Both the position numbers and the translations under genes were made by a program. A stretch of DNA of 64,000 nucleotides from Thermococcus profundus (GTDB taxonomy: Archaea; Methanobacteriota_B; Thermococci; Thermococcales; Thermococcaceae). Location of the stretch: positions 124,001-188,000 of the forward strand of contig NZ_CP014862.1 of assembly GCF_002214585.1 (NCBI RefSeq), in the 5' to 3' direction. Below the pieces are notes generated by a model that was not told where the DNA came from, made no database searches, and saw only the letters and a list, made by a program, of their open reading frames with translations. Below, piece after piece: positions 8,602 through 17,131 of the stretch (its first letter is position 1; each line of letters opens with the position of its first letter).

Positions 8602-8804
8602 TTTTACTTCTTTTTTCAGCTCGAAGCATATGATCCCTGGAATACCCTCAAGTCGATCACGTTTCTCTCCACCCCAAGTCGAGGGTCCCTTCTCTATCTG
8701 CTGAGCTGGAAGGACCTTATTCTGGAAAGAACGCCGAATTCGTTGAGTGAATTACTCAATAAAGCTAAAATAGTTGAGTCAAGAGGGATTGCGGGGTTTT
8801 CTGG
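8602..8804 (+). pseudogene. open-frame remnant running into the tRNA-Gln 3' end
   Basis: A frame with coding-like codon use (reading AYDPWNTLKSITFLSTPSRG, then LLYLLSWKDLILERTPNSL and SELLNKAKIVESRGIAGFSG) is open from 8602 and continues through the antisense of the tRNA to a stop at 8914-8916. It has no start codon. Protein frames that run into the 3' end of a tRNA gene are typical of the int(N) scar left by SSV/TKV-type integrases, whose attP lies inside the integrase gene. No integrase motif can be seen, so this may equally be a fragment of another decayed gene. Confidence 0.3.
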
Positions 8805-8877
8805 TAGCCCCGCCGGGATTCGAACCCGGGTCGCGGGATCCAAAGTCCCGCATGCTTGGCCGCTACACCACGGGGCT
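8802..8877 (-). tRNA. tRNA-Gln (anticodon TTG), CCA encoded
   Basis: Minus-strand cloverleaf. The seven-pair acceptor stem is AGCCCCG with CGGGGCT. The anticodon arm is CGGGA, loop CTTTGGA, TCCCG, giving anticodon TTG. The T arm carries GGTTCGAATCC. The discriminator base is A (8805), and CCA is encoded (8802-8804). No intron is seen. It lies in an otherwise non-coding gap between the surface-protein gene and the zinc-ribbon gene. Confidence 0.95.
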
Positions 8878-8950
8878 GCCCATAGAAAGAGCAGAAGGGG
8901 AACTTATAAAGTTTAGCAAACCACCGACGCGCTAGGGTCACATGGCTTTG

Positions 8951-9637
8951 CTAGAATGCGAACTCCCCCACGGAGAACTCATCCATGATCCTCTCGAAGT
9001 CGTTCTCCGGAGCGTAGGTGAAGCCGCACTTAGGGCACTTCAAAACTCCGTTCTCCCCGTGTAAAGGAGAGAAGCAGACAGGACAGCGGTACTCTTCACG
9101 GTGAAGCTTATCATAGACCTCATCGCGCATGACGACGAGGTTGAGCTCGCTCTCCCAATCCTCGTGGAGCATGCCCCAGTAGGGGGTCTCAACGGGATAG
9201 AAATCCTCAAGAACGAGGGCGTTTATCCCTATCCCCCGTACTCCGGGCGGAAGCTTTCCAGTCGGTTCTATCGAGACGACGTACTGGTCGTAGAACTCGA
9301 TGTGCTCCGCCCTAATCGTCAACCCCCTAGAAAGTCTTGAGCGGAGTGGAATGAGCTGGAGAAACAGGCTTTCCCTCTCAACGTCCCAACTTGCGCTTAT
9401 TGAAACGCTCCCCTTCGTGAAGAACTGGGTTATGAAGTGCTCGTCCTTCTCCTCACCGGTAAGATGAAATCCCAGCTTACCCATGGCCCGGAAGACGAAG
9501 TTGGGCCTCGGGAGCTTCTGGTGGTTGATCAGATACTCCCCTACCCAGCCCGCCAAGGGCATCGAATAGCCCACGAATGCCTGTCTCTGGACGCGCAGGT
9601 ATGCAACGCTGGGGAGGAGCTTGAACTGGTGTGACAT
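8951..9637 (-). CDS. uncharacterised protein with C-terminal zinc ribbon
   Basis: A 228-residue protein I do not recognise. Residues 1-175 form a mixed alpha/beta domain with no familiar motif. Residues ~185-215 form a zinc ribbon with two CxxC knuckles (CPVCFSPLHGENG, then CPKCGFTYAPEND). The C-terminus is acidic. The second Met (9637) is used as start; the first is three bases upstream. A strong TATA sequence (catatatatcatg, 9657-9669) is placed for leadered initiation. It lies between tRNA-Gln and the end of the DP2 gene, inside a pair of 13-bp T-arm repeats (8814-8826 and 9671-9683). Confidence 0.65.
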   Translation of the reverse strand: MSHQFKLLPSVAYLRVQRQAFVGYSMPLAGWVGEYLINHQKLPRPNFVFRAMGKLGFHLTGEEKDEHFITQFFTKGSVSISASWDVERESLFLQLIPLRSRLSRGLTIRAEHIEFYDQYVVSIEPTGKLPPGVRGIGINALVLEDFYPVETPYWGMLHEDWESELNLVVMRDEVYDKLHREEYRCPVCFSPLHGENGVLKCPKCGFTYAPENDFERIMDEFSVGEFAF

Positions 9638-9670
9638 CAATGGAAAAACGGCGTCATGATATATATGCTT

Positions 9671-9683
9671 AACGGGATTCGAA
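9671..9683. repeat. 13-bp copy of the tRNA-Gln T-arm sequence
   Basis: CGGGATTCGAACC here repeats exactly the T-arm part of the tRNA gene at 8814-8826, same orientation, 857 bases away, in non-coding DNA. It could be a remnant attachment site or a tRNA fragment. Confidence 0.45.
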
Positions 9684-9711
9684 CCGAAGGGAGAGAAAAG
9701 TCAAGGGGTAT

Positions 9712-12700
9712 TCATGAGCCAAAGAACTCATCCAAACTTATGCCCCTCCGCTTCTTCTTTTTGGGCTTTTCGTCCCCCTTCTCCTCAACCGTCCCGGCAG
9801 TCTTGCTTGATGTCTGCCCCTTCTTAGCGGCAGCTTCAAAATTGGTCAGGGTTTTGACCTTCTTTTCGGGGCGCTTTTGTTTCGGTCCTGCCTTTCCTTT
9901 ATGAGAACCAGACCTGCCCTTTTCACGGGACTTCCCGTTCTTCCCATTGAACTCGTCGAGGTAGCCATTCCTCCCGTTGGACTTTCCTGTTCTCTCCTTG
10001 ATCATCCTCTCGCAAACGTCCGCCGAGAAGCCCATCAGCGTTCTCTGCCTCTCGGGGAAGACGTTCTCGAAGAGGGTCTTTATGTCCTTCTCGGTCATGC
10101 AGATCCTCTGTCTCGTGTAGTCCAGAACGTTGTACTTCGTTACGAGCATCTTAGCGGTGGGAAGGTACTTCTCTATGGCCCCTTTGCTGACTGTTAAGAC
10201 TATCTTTCCGCCGCATTTGGGGCACTTGCCCGTGAGCGGTGGCCTGCGGTACTTCGTGTTGCACTTGACGCAACGGAACTCCTGCCTCGTGAAGCTCCTC
10301 AGGTTGCCCCTCAGGTCTGGGATTATGTGGGAGTTGAGGATGGTCTCGGCAACGTGGTGCTCGTCAACTGCCCTTATCCTCTCGGCCAGGGCGAGCTGTC
10401 TGGCGACCTTCTCCTCCATGTCACCGAGCTGTTTGTACAGGCTCATCTTCGGACCGAGGCCGATGTCGTCCGTGTCGTGGGTGAACTTTATCCCCTCGTA
10501 CATCTCCGGTTTGCCGAGCCTGTTCTCGACGCGCTCTATGAACTTGATCTCCTTCGGTGATTTGAGCTCGTAAGTTGCTTTATAAAACTCAAGAGGATAA
10601 TAACGGACGACGTCCATGTTGTGGACCTCACTGTCAACTTCTCTCGGGTCCAAGCGGGTTGTAACAACGAGAGGAGCGTCCATCTTTCCGCCGCGCTTTT
10701 CTGGAAGGTAGTACTTGCTGAAGTTGAGGAGGGCATCTAGGAGGAGCATAACGGCGTCTTCGTCGCCGTCGCATTGATGTGTTACAATATTTTCATTTAT
10801 TAGAACATTATGATACTTTTTAGCATTTAAAGAGAACACAAAGTCCTCTTTTGGAGTGATGTATTCAACACGCCTGACTTTCACCAGCCAGCCGTTTTCT
10901 ACTGAGTACCTGTCGCGGGCTGGAGATTTCTCTGAGTGGAGTGAATATACCGAGTTCTTGCGCTTGCTAACAAAGCCAATATCCCTAAAGAACCTGTGAT
11001 AGTGCTTACCTGCAATGTTAAGAGCATAGACTTTTGAAACCGGAGCTTTAGTTCCGCGTTCAAGGTGGTATAATCTTCCACGAGCGTTGCCTCTATTGGC
11101 GTTACTGTCAAGAGTATAATAACCGCGAATGCCAAACTTGGAAAGCAACAGAGTTTCAATGTCCTCCAGGAGGGCCTTGTTAACGCTATACGCCACTACG
11201 CGAGGCACAGATTTAAGGGCACTTCCGTCTCCTTCAAAGTACGCCTTTAGCAATTCTGCTACGGCTTCACGGGGCAGAGTGAAAACCAGAGAGGGAACAC
11301 GCTTGCTGTACGCGTTCTTTCCAGCTTTAAGGACTTCCGTAAACAGAAGGTAGAGAACACGTGAGCCTACTGTAACCTTCTCGCCCCTCTCGTAGATACC
11401 AAAGCCATCTCCAAAAGCCTCTCTAATTGCTCTCTTGAGGTCTTCCCTGACCTCATTATCTGCTATCGAGAAGCTCAGCTGATATACGCTTTTACTCTCC
11501 CTAGCGTAGCCTTCAGCAAGATAGTACCCAACGACACGAAGGAGAGGCTTAATGGGCACGAAACGCTTGATCCGGACTTTATCGCGCTTGAATCCAAGCC
11601 AGCAGGAAGGTACTTCCTCAATGGATATTCCCTTCTCCCTGAGAACCCTGAGGAGTACACTCAAAGGTATGGAATCTCTGCGCAGGTAGTCCTCTTTTAC
11701 GTCAGCCCTAACCGAATGAAGCCAGCTGGCTATTCCACGAACCATTATCCGGTCGTGTAAGTGAGCAAACTCCTCCTTAGAGAATTCCTTTAGAAGGTCA
11801 AGATACTCCAAGCTTATTTCGGGAAGCTTCAGATTAGGCACGAGAATCTTATCTCCTTCCCTGACTTCAAAGGCCCTTTTCTCAACGAATTTGCCGTTTT
11901 CGTAGACGAGCACCGGATGGTCAACCGTCGTCTCAAAGCTTCTGCCGAGCTCAAGCTCAAACCTTATCATATGATCGGTTGATGGGGCCTTTATAACGTC
12001 CTCTACATCAGTAAGAACGACCTTTCCGCTCTCAGGGTCAAAGGAATAAACCTTAACGTCCACTTTCGGCTTCTTCCTCACGTAGGCCATGTTCTCATAC
12101 CGCTCGTCTTCAAATAGGTCGTAGAGTTCTCTAAGGGTTATCCTCTGAGGAAGGCCGTTGATCTGGACTAATATCCGCGTATCACCTGGGAAGCAGTTCC
12201 TCCTCTTCGCCGCATGATAATACGGATGGGCATAGCCCACGAGAACGTCGGAAAAGCCTATTATCCTTCCGATGATTCCAGCGGAGGTGTGGGGGGCCAA
12301 GCCGATAACGAGATGGCCAACCAAATCCTCCATCTTCTCGGCGTTGTAGAAGCGCGGGAGGCCATAGAACTTCTCGAGGAGATCATCGATGAAGTTGGCA
12401 ACCTTGAGGAGGTACCTGCCGGCTTCGTAGGGCAGGATAACGTCCTGAACCTTGAGCTCGAGTATCTGGTCGTCCCGCTCAAGGGGCTTGCCCTCGAAGT
12501 CGTGGGTGTAGCCGAGCTCCCTCAGCTTCTCAACGCTCGTACCAATCTCCTTTGGCTTGAAGTGAGTTATCGGGGCGTCGGTTGCATCGAAACGGATGGT
12601 TCCATCTTTAAAGACGTAGACGTCGTTTTTAACGCGGAGGAGGCCCTTCTCAAGCGGCTCGGCCATCTTGTAGCCGGACGTCATTCCCTGTACTCCCTTC

Positions 12701-15084
12701 AGCCTGTCAATGCCGTAGACTTTGACGTTCTCCATCGCCGCCCTCAGAAGCTCCGAGGGCTTTATCGTTCTCCTCGCGTAGGGGGACAGCTCGGAGCCGC
12801 ACTTTGGACAGCGGAAATCGAAGTTCTCAGCCTCGCCCTCCGTGTAGTCAACGTTGCATTTGTGGCAGTGCCACAGGAGCTCTTTCCGAGTGCCGCAGCG
12901 GGGGCAGATGTGCTCCGGCCCAACGTGACCGCAGTTAGGACACTTAAAGAACGCGATCTCCACGCTGGTTACCTTCCCCTCCTCGGCGGCCTTCTTGATG
13001 TCCCTGCTCGAACCGCCGGCAAGGCCTATCGGGAAGAGAACCTGAACGGGGGGCTTCATCTTCCTCTCCTTGGCCTTCTCCGGCCTCCCCATTCTAGCTC
13101 CTATCCAGCTTATTCCCCTGTCGCGGAGCTTTATCCTGCTGTTCTCGTTGATGATGTCTATAACCGTGTAGAACGGCTTCGCCCTGAACTCCCACTCCAG
13201 GTTGCCGAGGGGAACGAGGAGGGCGGCGCTCCAGGGATAGTCAACCACTATAACCTTTCTCCGATCCTCGGTCCTCTCAATCCTGTGGGGAAGGCCGAGG
13301 AGTTCAAGGTAGCGTTTAATCGTCTTGTCGTTCTCAAGGACTACCTTCCTGGCAAAGCGGTTCTTCCTGGACTCGTCCCACTCTATCTGAGCATTTACAA
13401 GGGCCTTCTGGAGCTCCTCAACTTCCTCGGGCTTGAGGGTGTTCCAGTAGAGGGTGTAATAGGGGTGGAAGGGAATATCTAGGACTTTCGAGAGGTGAAT
13501 CGCGGTCTCAACGTCGGGTTTAACGCGCAGGGGATCCCTAAGGAGATCCCACAGGAAATCGGGGTCAACCTCAAGATATTCAGCCGCTTCCTCAACGGCA
13601 TCCCTATCGTTCTCGGCGAAGGGCTGGAGTTCGACCTCGTAGAGATCCCCAACTGCATGAACGAGTTCCTGAATCCACCATTCCTCGGCGTAGTTAGCCG
13701 GTAGGAGGGTCTGGTTGTTCTCAACGAAGTCTCCGAAGTTGACCAGTGCGTCGCCGACGTAGAGGATCTCCTCCAGTTCATTCCGCACATTCAGGGCAGT
13801 CTCGTAGTCATCTACCCTTATCACGCTCCCGTTCTTGAGCCTGACTATGGGGCCCTCAATTGTAGTTGCAGGCGTCACGATGCAGCCCTTACCTGGCCTC
13901 TCGGTCTTCATCTGAGTCCCTATGGCTATGAACTCGTCGAGAATGAGCATGGTGGCGGGATTAACGCTCCAGGTGGCAAAGCCTGAAACGCGGGAGCGGC
14001 CGTAGCGGAGACGGAAGCCGCCGTTCGTCGAAGGTTCAGCGAAGAGCGGCCTTCCTCCGATTATCTCCTTTGTGTACTTCTTGTTGGGGGCGATGTTGGC
14101 CCTGAACTTCTCATAGAGTTCGTAGTAGAAGCCCTTCTCGACTTTCTCTTTCTCCTCAGCGGCACTTTCCGTCCCGGCCTCTTCCGCTTTAGATTCTTCC
14201 TTTTTATCCCCACTTCCCTTACCCTTCTCCTTTGCCTCAACAAACTCCTTTATCCAGTCCCAGCCCTCAATACCCATCTTGTCGATGTACTTGATGAGCT
14301 TCTTTGCTTTCTGGAGAACGCCCTCTGCAAGAACGAGGATGGCACCGCCACGGAGGTGGTTGGTCTCAACACCGGGGATATTCCTGTGGGAGACCTCAAC
14401 TTTGTCAGTCTCCTCACCGGTTATCTCAATGGGGATGTTCCTCATGGCGAGCCTTACCTCGTCCGCCTCAGGATGGTACTGCAACCTAGTAACCGCGCGG
14501 TGGTAGAGATCAACCTCCTCAACCATGCGCTCTATGTGCTTCTCACTCGGTTTGAAGCGGTCAAGGCCAAGTTTTTTCCTAACGTAGTCGCCAACGAGAA
14601 CGCTGAGGGCCTGCGCGGTTCCACCGGAGCTCCTGATGGGACCTGCGTAGTAGAGAGCCAGATACTCACTCCCATCAGCCCACTCATTGCGCTTGATTTT
14701 AACGTCGGCAATACCTTCAAGGGGAGCAGAAACTATGCCCTCCGTAAGGATCGCAAGGGCGGTTCTGACGGACTGCTCAGCGTACTTCTCCTTGCTACCC
14801 AAATCGCCGAACCTGCCATCTATTATCTCATCAACGATCTTAAGGGCCGCAAGCTCCTTTCCGTACTCCTTGACGAGCACCCGTATTCTCTCCGCGACCC
14901 CGGGCGGCCCAACGAGACTCTCAACACGGCCCGCCATGTCAGTTGCCTGCGGAACTTCCACATCGAGGCTCGGATCCTTGCCCTGGGCCCTCGCTTTCCT
15001 CGCTATCTCATAGGCCCGGTCTATCTCGCGCTGGAGTGATTCGAAGTAGGCCTTCATTTCAGGGGAATAAAGTTCCTCGGACAT
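9712..15084 (-). CDS. polC: DNA polymerase D large subunit DP2, intein-containing
   Basis: The catalytic subunit of family-D polymerase, the main replicative polymerase of Euryarchaeota. The precursor is 1790 residues; removal of the 474-residue intein leaves about 1316. Seen: zinc ribbon at ~700-780 (CPNCGHVGPEHICPRCG, then CHKC and CPKC), the active-site loop YYHAAKRRN joined after splicing to CDGDEDAVMLL with the catalytic aspartates, a second zinc site near the C-terminus (CVKCNTKYRRPPLTGKCPKC), and a terminal PCNA-binding box GISLDEFFGS. The Met at 15084 is chosen; it lies one base after the DP1 stop, so orc1, DP1 and DP2 form one operon. A low-complexity basic stretch precedes the PIP box. 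Confidence 0.97.
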   Translation of the reverse strand: MSEELYSPEMKAYFESLQREIDRAYEIARKARAQGKDPSLDVEVPQATDMAGRVESLVGPPGVAERIRVLVKEYGKELAALKIVDEIIDGRFGDLGSKEKYAEQSVRTALAILTEGIVSAPLEGIADVKIKRNEWADGSEYLALYYAGPIRSSGGTAQALSVLVGDYVRKKLGLDRFKPSEKHIERMVEEVDLYHRAVTRLQYHPEADEVRLAMRNIPIEITGEETDKVEVSHRNIPGVETNHLRGGAILVLAEGVLQKAKKLIKYIDKMGIEGWDWIKEFVEAKEKGKGSGDKKEESKAEEAGTESAAEEKEKVEKGFYYELYEKFRANIAPNKKYTKEIIGGRPLFAEPSTNGGFRLRYGRSRVSGFATWSVNPATMLILDEFIAIGTQMKTERPGKGCIVTPATTIEGPIVRLKNGSVIRVDDYETALNVRNELEEILYVGDALVNFGDFVENNQTLLPANYAEEWWIQELVHAVGDLYEVELQPFAENDRDAVEEAAEYLEVDPDFLWDLLRDPLRVKPDVETAIHLSKVLDIPFHPYYTLYWNTLKPEEVEELQKALVNAQIEWDESRKNRFARKVVLENDKTIKRYLELLGLPHRIERTEDRRKVIVVDYPWSAALLVPLGNLEWEFRAKPFYTVIDIINENSRIKLRDRGISWIGARMGRPEKAKERKMKPPVQVLFPIGLAGGSSRDIKKAAEEGKVTSVEIAFFKCPNCGHVGPEHICPRCGTRKELLWHCHKCNVDYTEGEAENFDFRCPKCGSELSPYARRTIKPSELLRAAMENVKVYGIDRLKGVQGMTSGYKMAEPLEKGLLRVKNDVYVFKDGTIRFDATDAPITHFKPKEIGTSVEKLRELGYTHDFEGKPLERDDQILELKVQDVILPYEAGRYLLKVANFIDDLLEKFYGLPRFYNAEKMEDLVGHLVIGLAPHTSAGIIGRIIGFSDVLVGYAHPYYHAAKRRNCFPGDTRILVQINGLPQRITLRELYDLFEDERYENMAYVRKKPKVDVKVYSFDPESGKVVLTDVEDVIKAPSTDHMIRFELELGRSFETTVDHPVLVYENGKFVEKRAFEVREGDKILVPNLKLPEISLEYLDLLKEFSKEEFAHLHDRIMVRGIASWLHSVRADVKEDYLRRDSIPLSVLLRVLREKGISIEEVPSCWLGFKRDKVRIKRFVPIKPLLRVVGYYLAEGYARESKSVYQLSFSIADNEVREDLKRAIREAFGDGFGIYERGEKVTVGSRVLYLLFTEVLKAGKNAYSKRVPSLVFTLPREAVAELLKAYFEGDGSALKSVPRVVAYSVNKALLEDIETLLLSKFGIRGYYTLDSNANRGNARGRLYHLERGTKAPVSKVYALNIAGKHYHRFFRDIGFVSKRKNSVYSLHSEKSPARDRYSVENGWLVKVRRVEYITPKEDFVFSLNAKKYHNVLINENIVTHQCDGDEDAVMLLLDALLNFSKYYLPEKRGGKMDAPLVVTTRLDPREVDSEVHNMDVVRYYPLEFYKATYELKSPKEIKFIERVENRLGKPEMYEGIKFTHDTDDIGLGPKMSLYKQLGDMEEKVARQLALAERIRAVDEHHVAETILNSHIIPDLRGNLRSFTRQEFRCVKCNTKYRRPPLTGKCPKCGGKIVLTVSKGAIEKYLPTAKMLVTKYNVLDYTRQRICMTEKDIKTLFENVFPERQRTLMGFSADVCERMIKERTGKSNGRNGYLDEFNGKNGKSREKGRSGSHKGKAGPKQKRPEKKVKTLTNFEAAAKKGQTSSKTAGTVEEKGDEKPKKKKRRGISLDEFFGS
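10774..12195 (-). mobile_element. PolD large-subunit intein with LAGLIDADG endonuclease
   Basis: A 474-residue in-frame protein intron in the DP2 active-site loop. The N-terminal splice block begins at Cys (CFPGDTRILVQ); block B is seen as TTVDHPVLV. The C-terminal block reads NVLINENIVTHQ and is followed by the extein Cys. The last intein residue is thus Gln, not Asn, as in the PolII inteins of Pyrococcus. Two endonuclease motifs have their acidic residues: VVGYYLAEGYA and LLKAYFEGDGSA. The element is therefore a full homing intein rather than a mini-intein. It looks more A+T-rich than the surrounding DP2 sequence, consistent with separate ancestry. Confidence 0.95.
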
Positions 15085-15085
15085 C

Positions 15086-17131
15086 TCAAACCCCCTCGCA
15101 GAACTGGTCAAACCTCACCACCGCACGGAGGCGGGCGGTCTCAACGTCGATTATCGGAACGACGGCAGGTGTGGGCTGTATGTTAACCATCTTCTGGAAC
15201 TCGGTCTGGGCCTGCCAGGTGCCGGTATTTATCAAAAACACCCCGTTGTAGACTTTATGCTGGAGAACGTGAACGTGACCCGCCTGAAAGAGGTCCGGAA
15301 CGTTCTCAATAACCAGGAGGTCCTCGGGATCTGGGGCAATCGGAACCTTTTCGCCGAAGGTCGGCGCCAGGTGGCGGAGCTTCAAAAGATTGATCATGGC
15401 TTCAGCAGGGCGGTGGTGGCTCCTGTTTGGGATCTCAGTGACGACGTCCTCTATTCCCCTCCCATGAGCGATGAGGAAGTCCCTGCCATGGAGCCTTATC
15501 ACGGCAGGATTGCTTATTATCGTCGTGTTCTTGAGTTTGAATAGGGGCCTCGCGTACTCCTCATAGAAACCGGGCTGTGGAAGGGCCGTTCTAGCCGCAT
15601 CGTGGTTGCCCGGACCTATGAATGTGTGAATATGCTTGGGAACGTTGCGGAGAAGGTTGTAGAGGGCCTCGTACTGATCAAATATATCGGGTATCTTAAG
15701 CTCATCGTACTGGCCGGGGTAGATTCCAACCCCATCCACCACATCGCCGGCTATTATGAGGTACTTAACCCTGCTCACGAGCTCCGCATGAACCTCGTTC
15801 TCAACGTCCCCGTTGAGCCACTCAAGGAACTTCACAAAAGCCTCTTCACAGAACTTGTTGCTGCCAACGTGGATGTCGCTCAGCAGGATGGCGTACACCT
15901 TCTCTTTCAGCGGGGGCTTTCTGCGGCGGAATCTTGGAACGTCGGGGATGTACAGCCTGTCCGCGAAGATTATGCCCCTACCGGAGTACCTCCCAGTGAC
16001 CGCTATGACGGAATCGTGCATTATCTCCATCACGAGCTTCGCGTCCTCTCGCTCGCGGTTTATGAAGACCTTTATTCTTCCCGTGGAATCCTCAAGCTCC
16101 AAGACAAAGCCCTTGGCGGTTTCCTTTTTCTCGTTGACCATTCCAACGATGGTGACGTCTGTGTTCGGCTGGACGTAACTCAGCTTTCCTATGTCTATAA
16201 TGCCCCCTATCTCGGGGTTCTCGCGGAAGATGTTCCTCATCCTCCTGAGCCTGGAGCGGAAGTGAGCGCGGTAAGCCTCGACCAGAAACTCCCCCTCTTT
16301 CCCCGCGGCATTCTTGGCCTTTGGCGGCGAGAACTTGAAGTTCTTTACGTCAAAGACAACCTCCGCATCCTCAGGGATCTCAACGGCCCGGTAGTGAAAG
16401 CCCTCCTTCGGGGAAACGACAACATCCTCGTAAACCGAATAGCTCTTCTTTTCCTCTGGAATCTCCTCTTCAACGTACGCTATAGGCACTCCATAGTCCC
16501 CATAAACCACCTTCGGTTTGATACCGTTCCCGTTTTCTTCAGCGGAGCCGTTGCCGTTGGGCTCGTATTCGGTCTCCCCCCCAATTTCCACCGGAAATAC
16601 GTCCTCTTCGCGGATCCCTTCAACGAGGGTTTCCCCATCCCCACCAGCTTCCTCGACTACAGAAGGGCCAGAAGTTCCAGTGGAAATCAAGCTCTCCCCC
16701 TCAGAAGAAAGGCCAGCTACTCCCCCTTTTGAGCCAGAAAACTGTTGAGAAATCCCCTGCTCCACGGCATTTCCAGTGGAAACAAAACTTTCCGACTCCG
16801 GAGATGGTTCATCCAGGGAAGAACTCCCTGAAGATTTTGAAGGCTCAGCAGGCTCGTGTTCCTGTGGAGAAACACCCTGGTTGTCTTCTTGTTCTTCGGC
16901 GACATCTGGGGGAGTCTCCCCCAAGGAAGGGGCCTCGTTTCCAGTGGAAACCAGACCCTTGGATGCGAGGAACTCCTCCGCAATGGCAGAGGTCACAACG
17001 AAGGATCCTCTGGCTTTGACGAATTTTATGAGTTCCGCGAGCGTGAAGTCCTTCCGGTAGTGGGGTTCAAGGAGGTAGTACGCGGGGGGTGTTATGAGGT
17101 AGTTGTTCTTGATTAGATCCTCCACCAGCAT
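15086..17131 (-). CDS. polB: DNA polymerase D small subunit DP1 (3'-5' exonuclease)
   Basis: The proofreading subunit of PolD, 681 residues. An N-terminal helical domain (1-60) is followed by a long acidic, low-complexity linker (~60-220), an OB fold (~300-395) and a calcineurin-like MPE domain with its metal motifs: SDIHVGSNKFCEE (~415), GDVVDGVG (~460), GPGNHDAART (~508), AHGRGIED and GHVHVLQ (~615). The linker carries three short repeats of (V/I)STG encoded by ORB-like DNA boxes (see 16674-16951). The start overlaps the orc1 stop (TGATG), and the stop is one base before the DP2 start. DP1 pairs with DP2 at the fork. Confidence 0.96.
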   Translation of the reverse strand: MLVEDLIKNNYLITPPAYYLLEPHYRKDFTLAELIKFVKARGSFVVTSAIAEEFLASKGLVSTGNEAPSLGETPPDVAEEQEDNQGVSPQEHEPAEPSKSSGSSSLDEPSPESESFVSTGNAVEQGISQQFSGSKGGVAGLSSEGESLISTGTSGPSVVEEAGGDGETLVEGIREEDVFPVEIGGETEYEPNGNGSAEENGNGIKPKVVYGDYGVPIAYVEEEIPEEKKSYSVYEDVVVSPKEGFHYRAVEIPEDAEVVFDVKNFKFSPPKAKNAAGKEGEFLVEAYRAHFRSRLRRMRNIFRENPEIGGIIDIGKLSYVQPNTDVTIVGMVNEKKETAKGFVLELEDSTGRIKVFINREREDAKLVMEIMHDSVIAVTGRYSGRGIIFADRLYIPDVPRFRRRKPPLKEKVYAILLSDIHVGSNKFCEEAFVKFLEWLNGDVENEVHAELVSRVKYLIIAGDVVDGVGIYPGQYDELKIPDIFDQYEALYNLLRNVPKHIHTFIGPGNHDAARTALPQPGFYEEYARPLFKLKNTTIISNPAVIRLHGRDFLIAHGRGIEDVVTEIPNRSHHRPAEAMINLLKLRHLAPTFGEKVPIAPDPEDLLVIENVPDLFQAGHVHVLQHKVYNGVFLINTGTWQAQTEFQKMVNIQPTPAVVPIIDVETARLRAVVRFDQFCEGV
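16674..16951. repeat. three ORB-like boxes inside the DP1 coding sequence
   Basis: Three copies of the origin-box dyad lie in the DP1 linker: GTTCCAGTGGAAAT at 16674-16687, followed downstream by a CTCCCCC tract; TTTCCAGTGGAAAC at 16770-16783, followed by AAAAC; and GTTTCCAGTGGAAAC at 16937-16951. They have the same dyad and orientation as the boxes beyond orc1. In the protein they encode LISTGT, FVSTGN and LVSTGN, all in a region with no other constraint visible. Confidence 0.7.

Noticed and set aside
12214-13482. Long plus-strand frame of 422 codons opposite DP2
   Set aside because: Antisense shadow of the DP2 reading frame; the minus strand carries the unmistakable polymerase sequence and the plus frame has no domain or ribosome site.
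15602-16732. Plus-strand frame of 376 codons opposite DP1
   Set aside because: Antisense shadow; the minus strand carries the exonuclease motifs of DP1.
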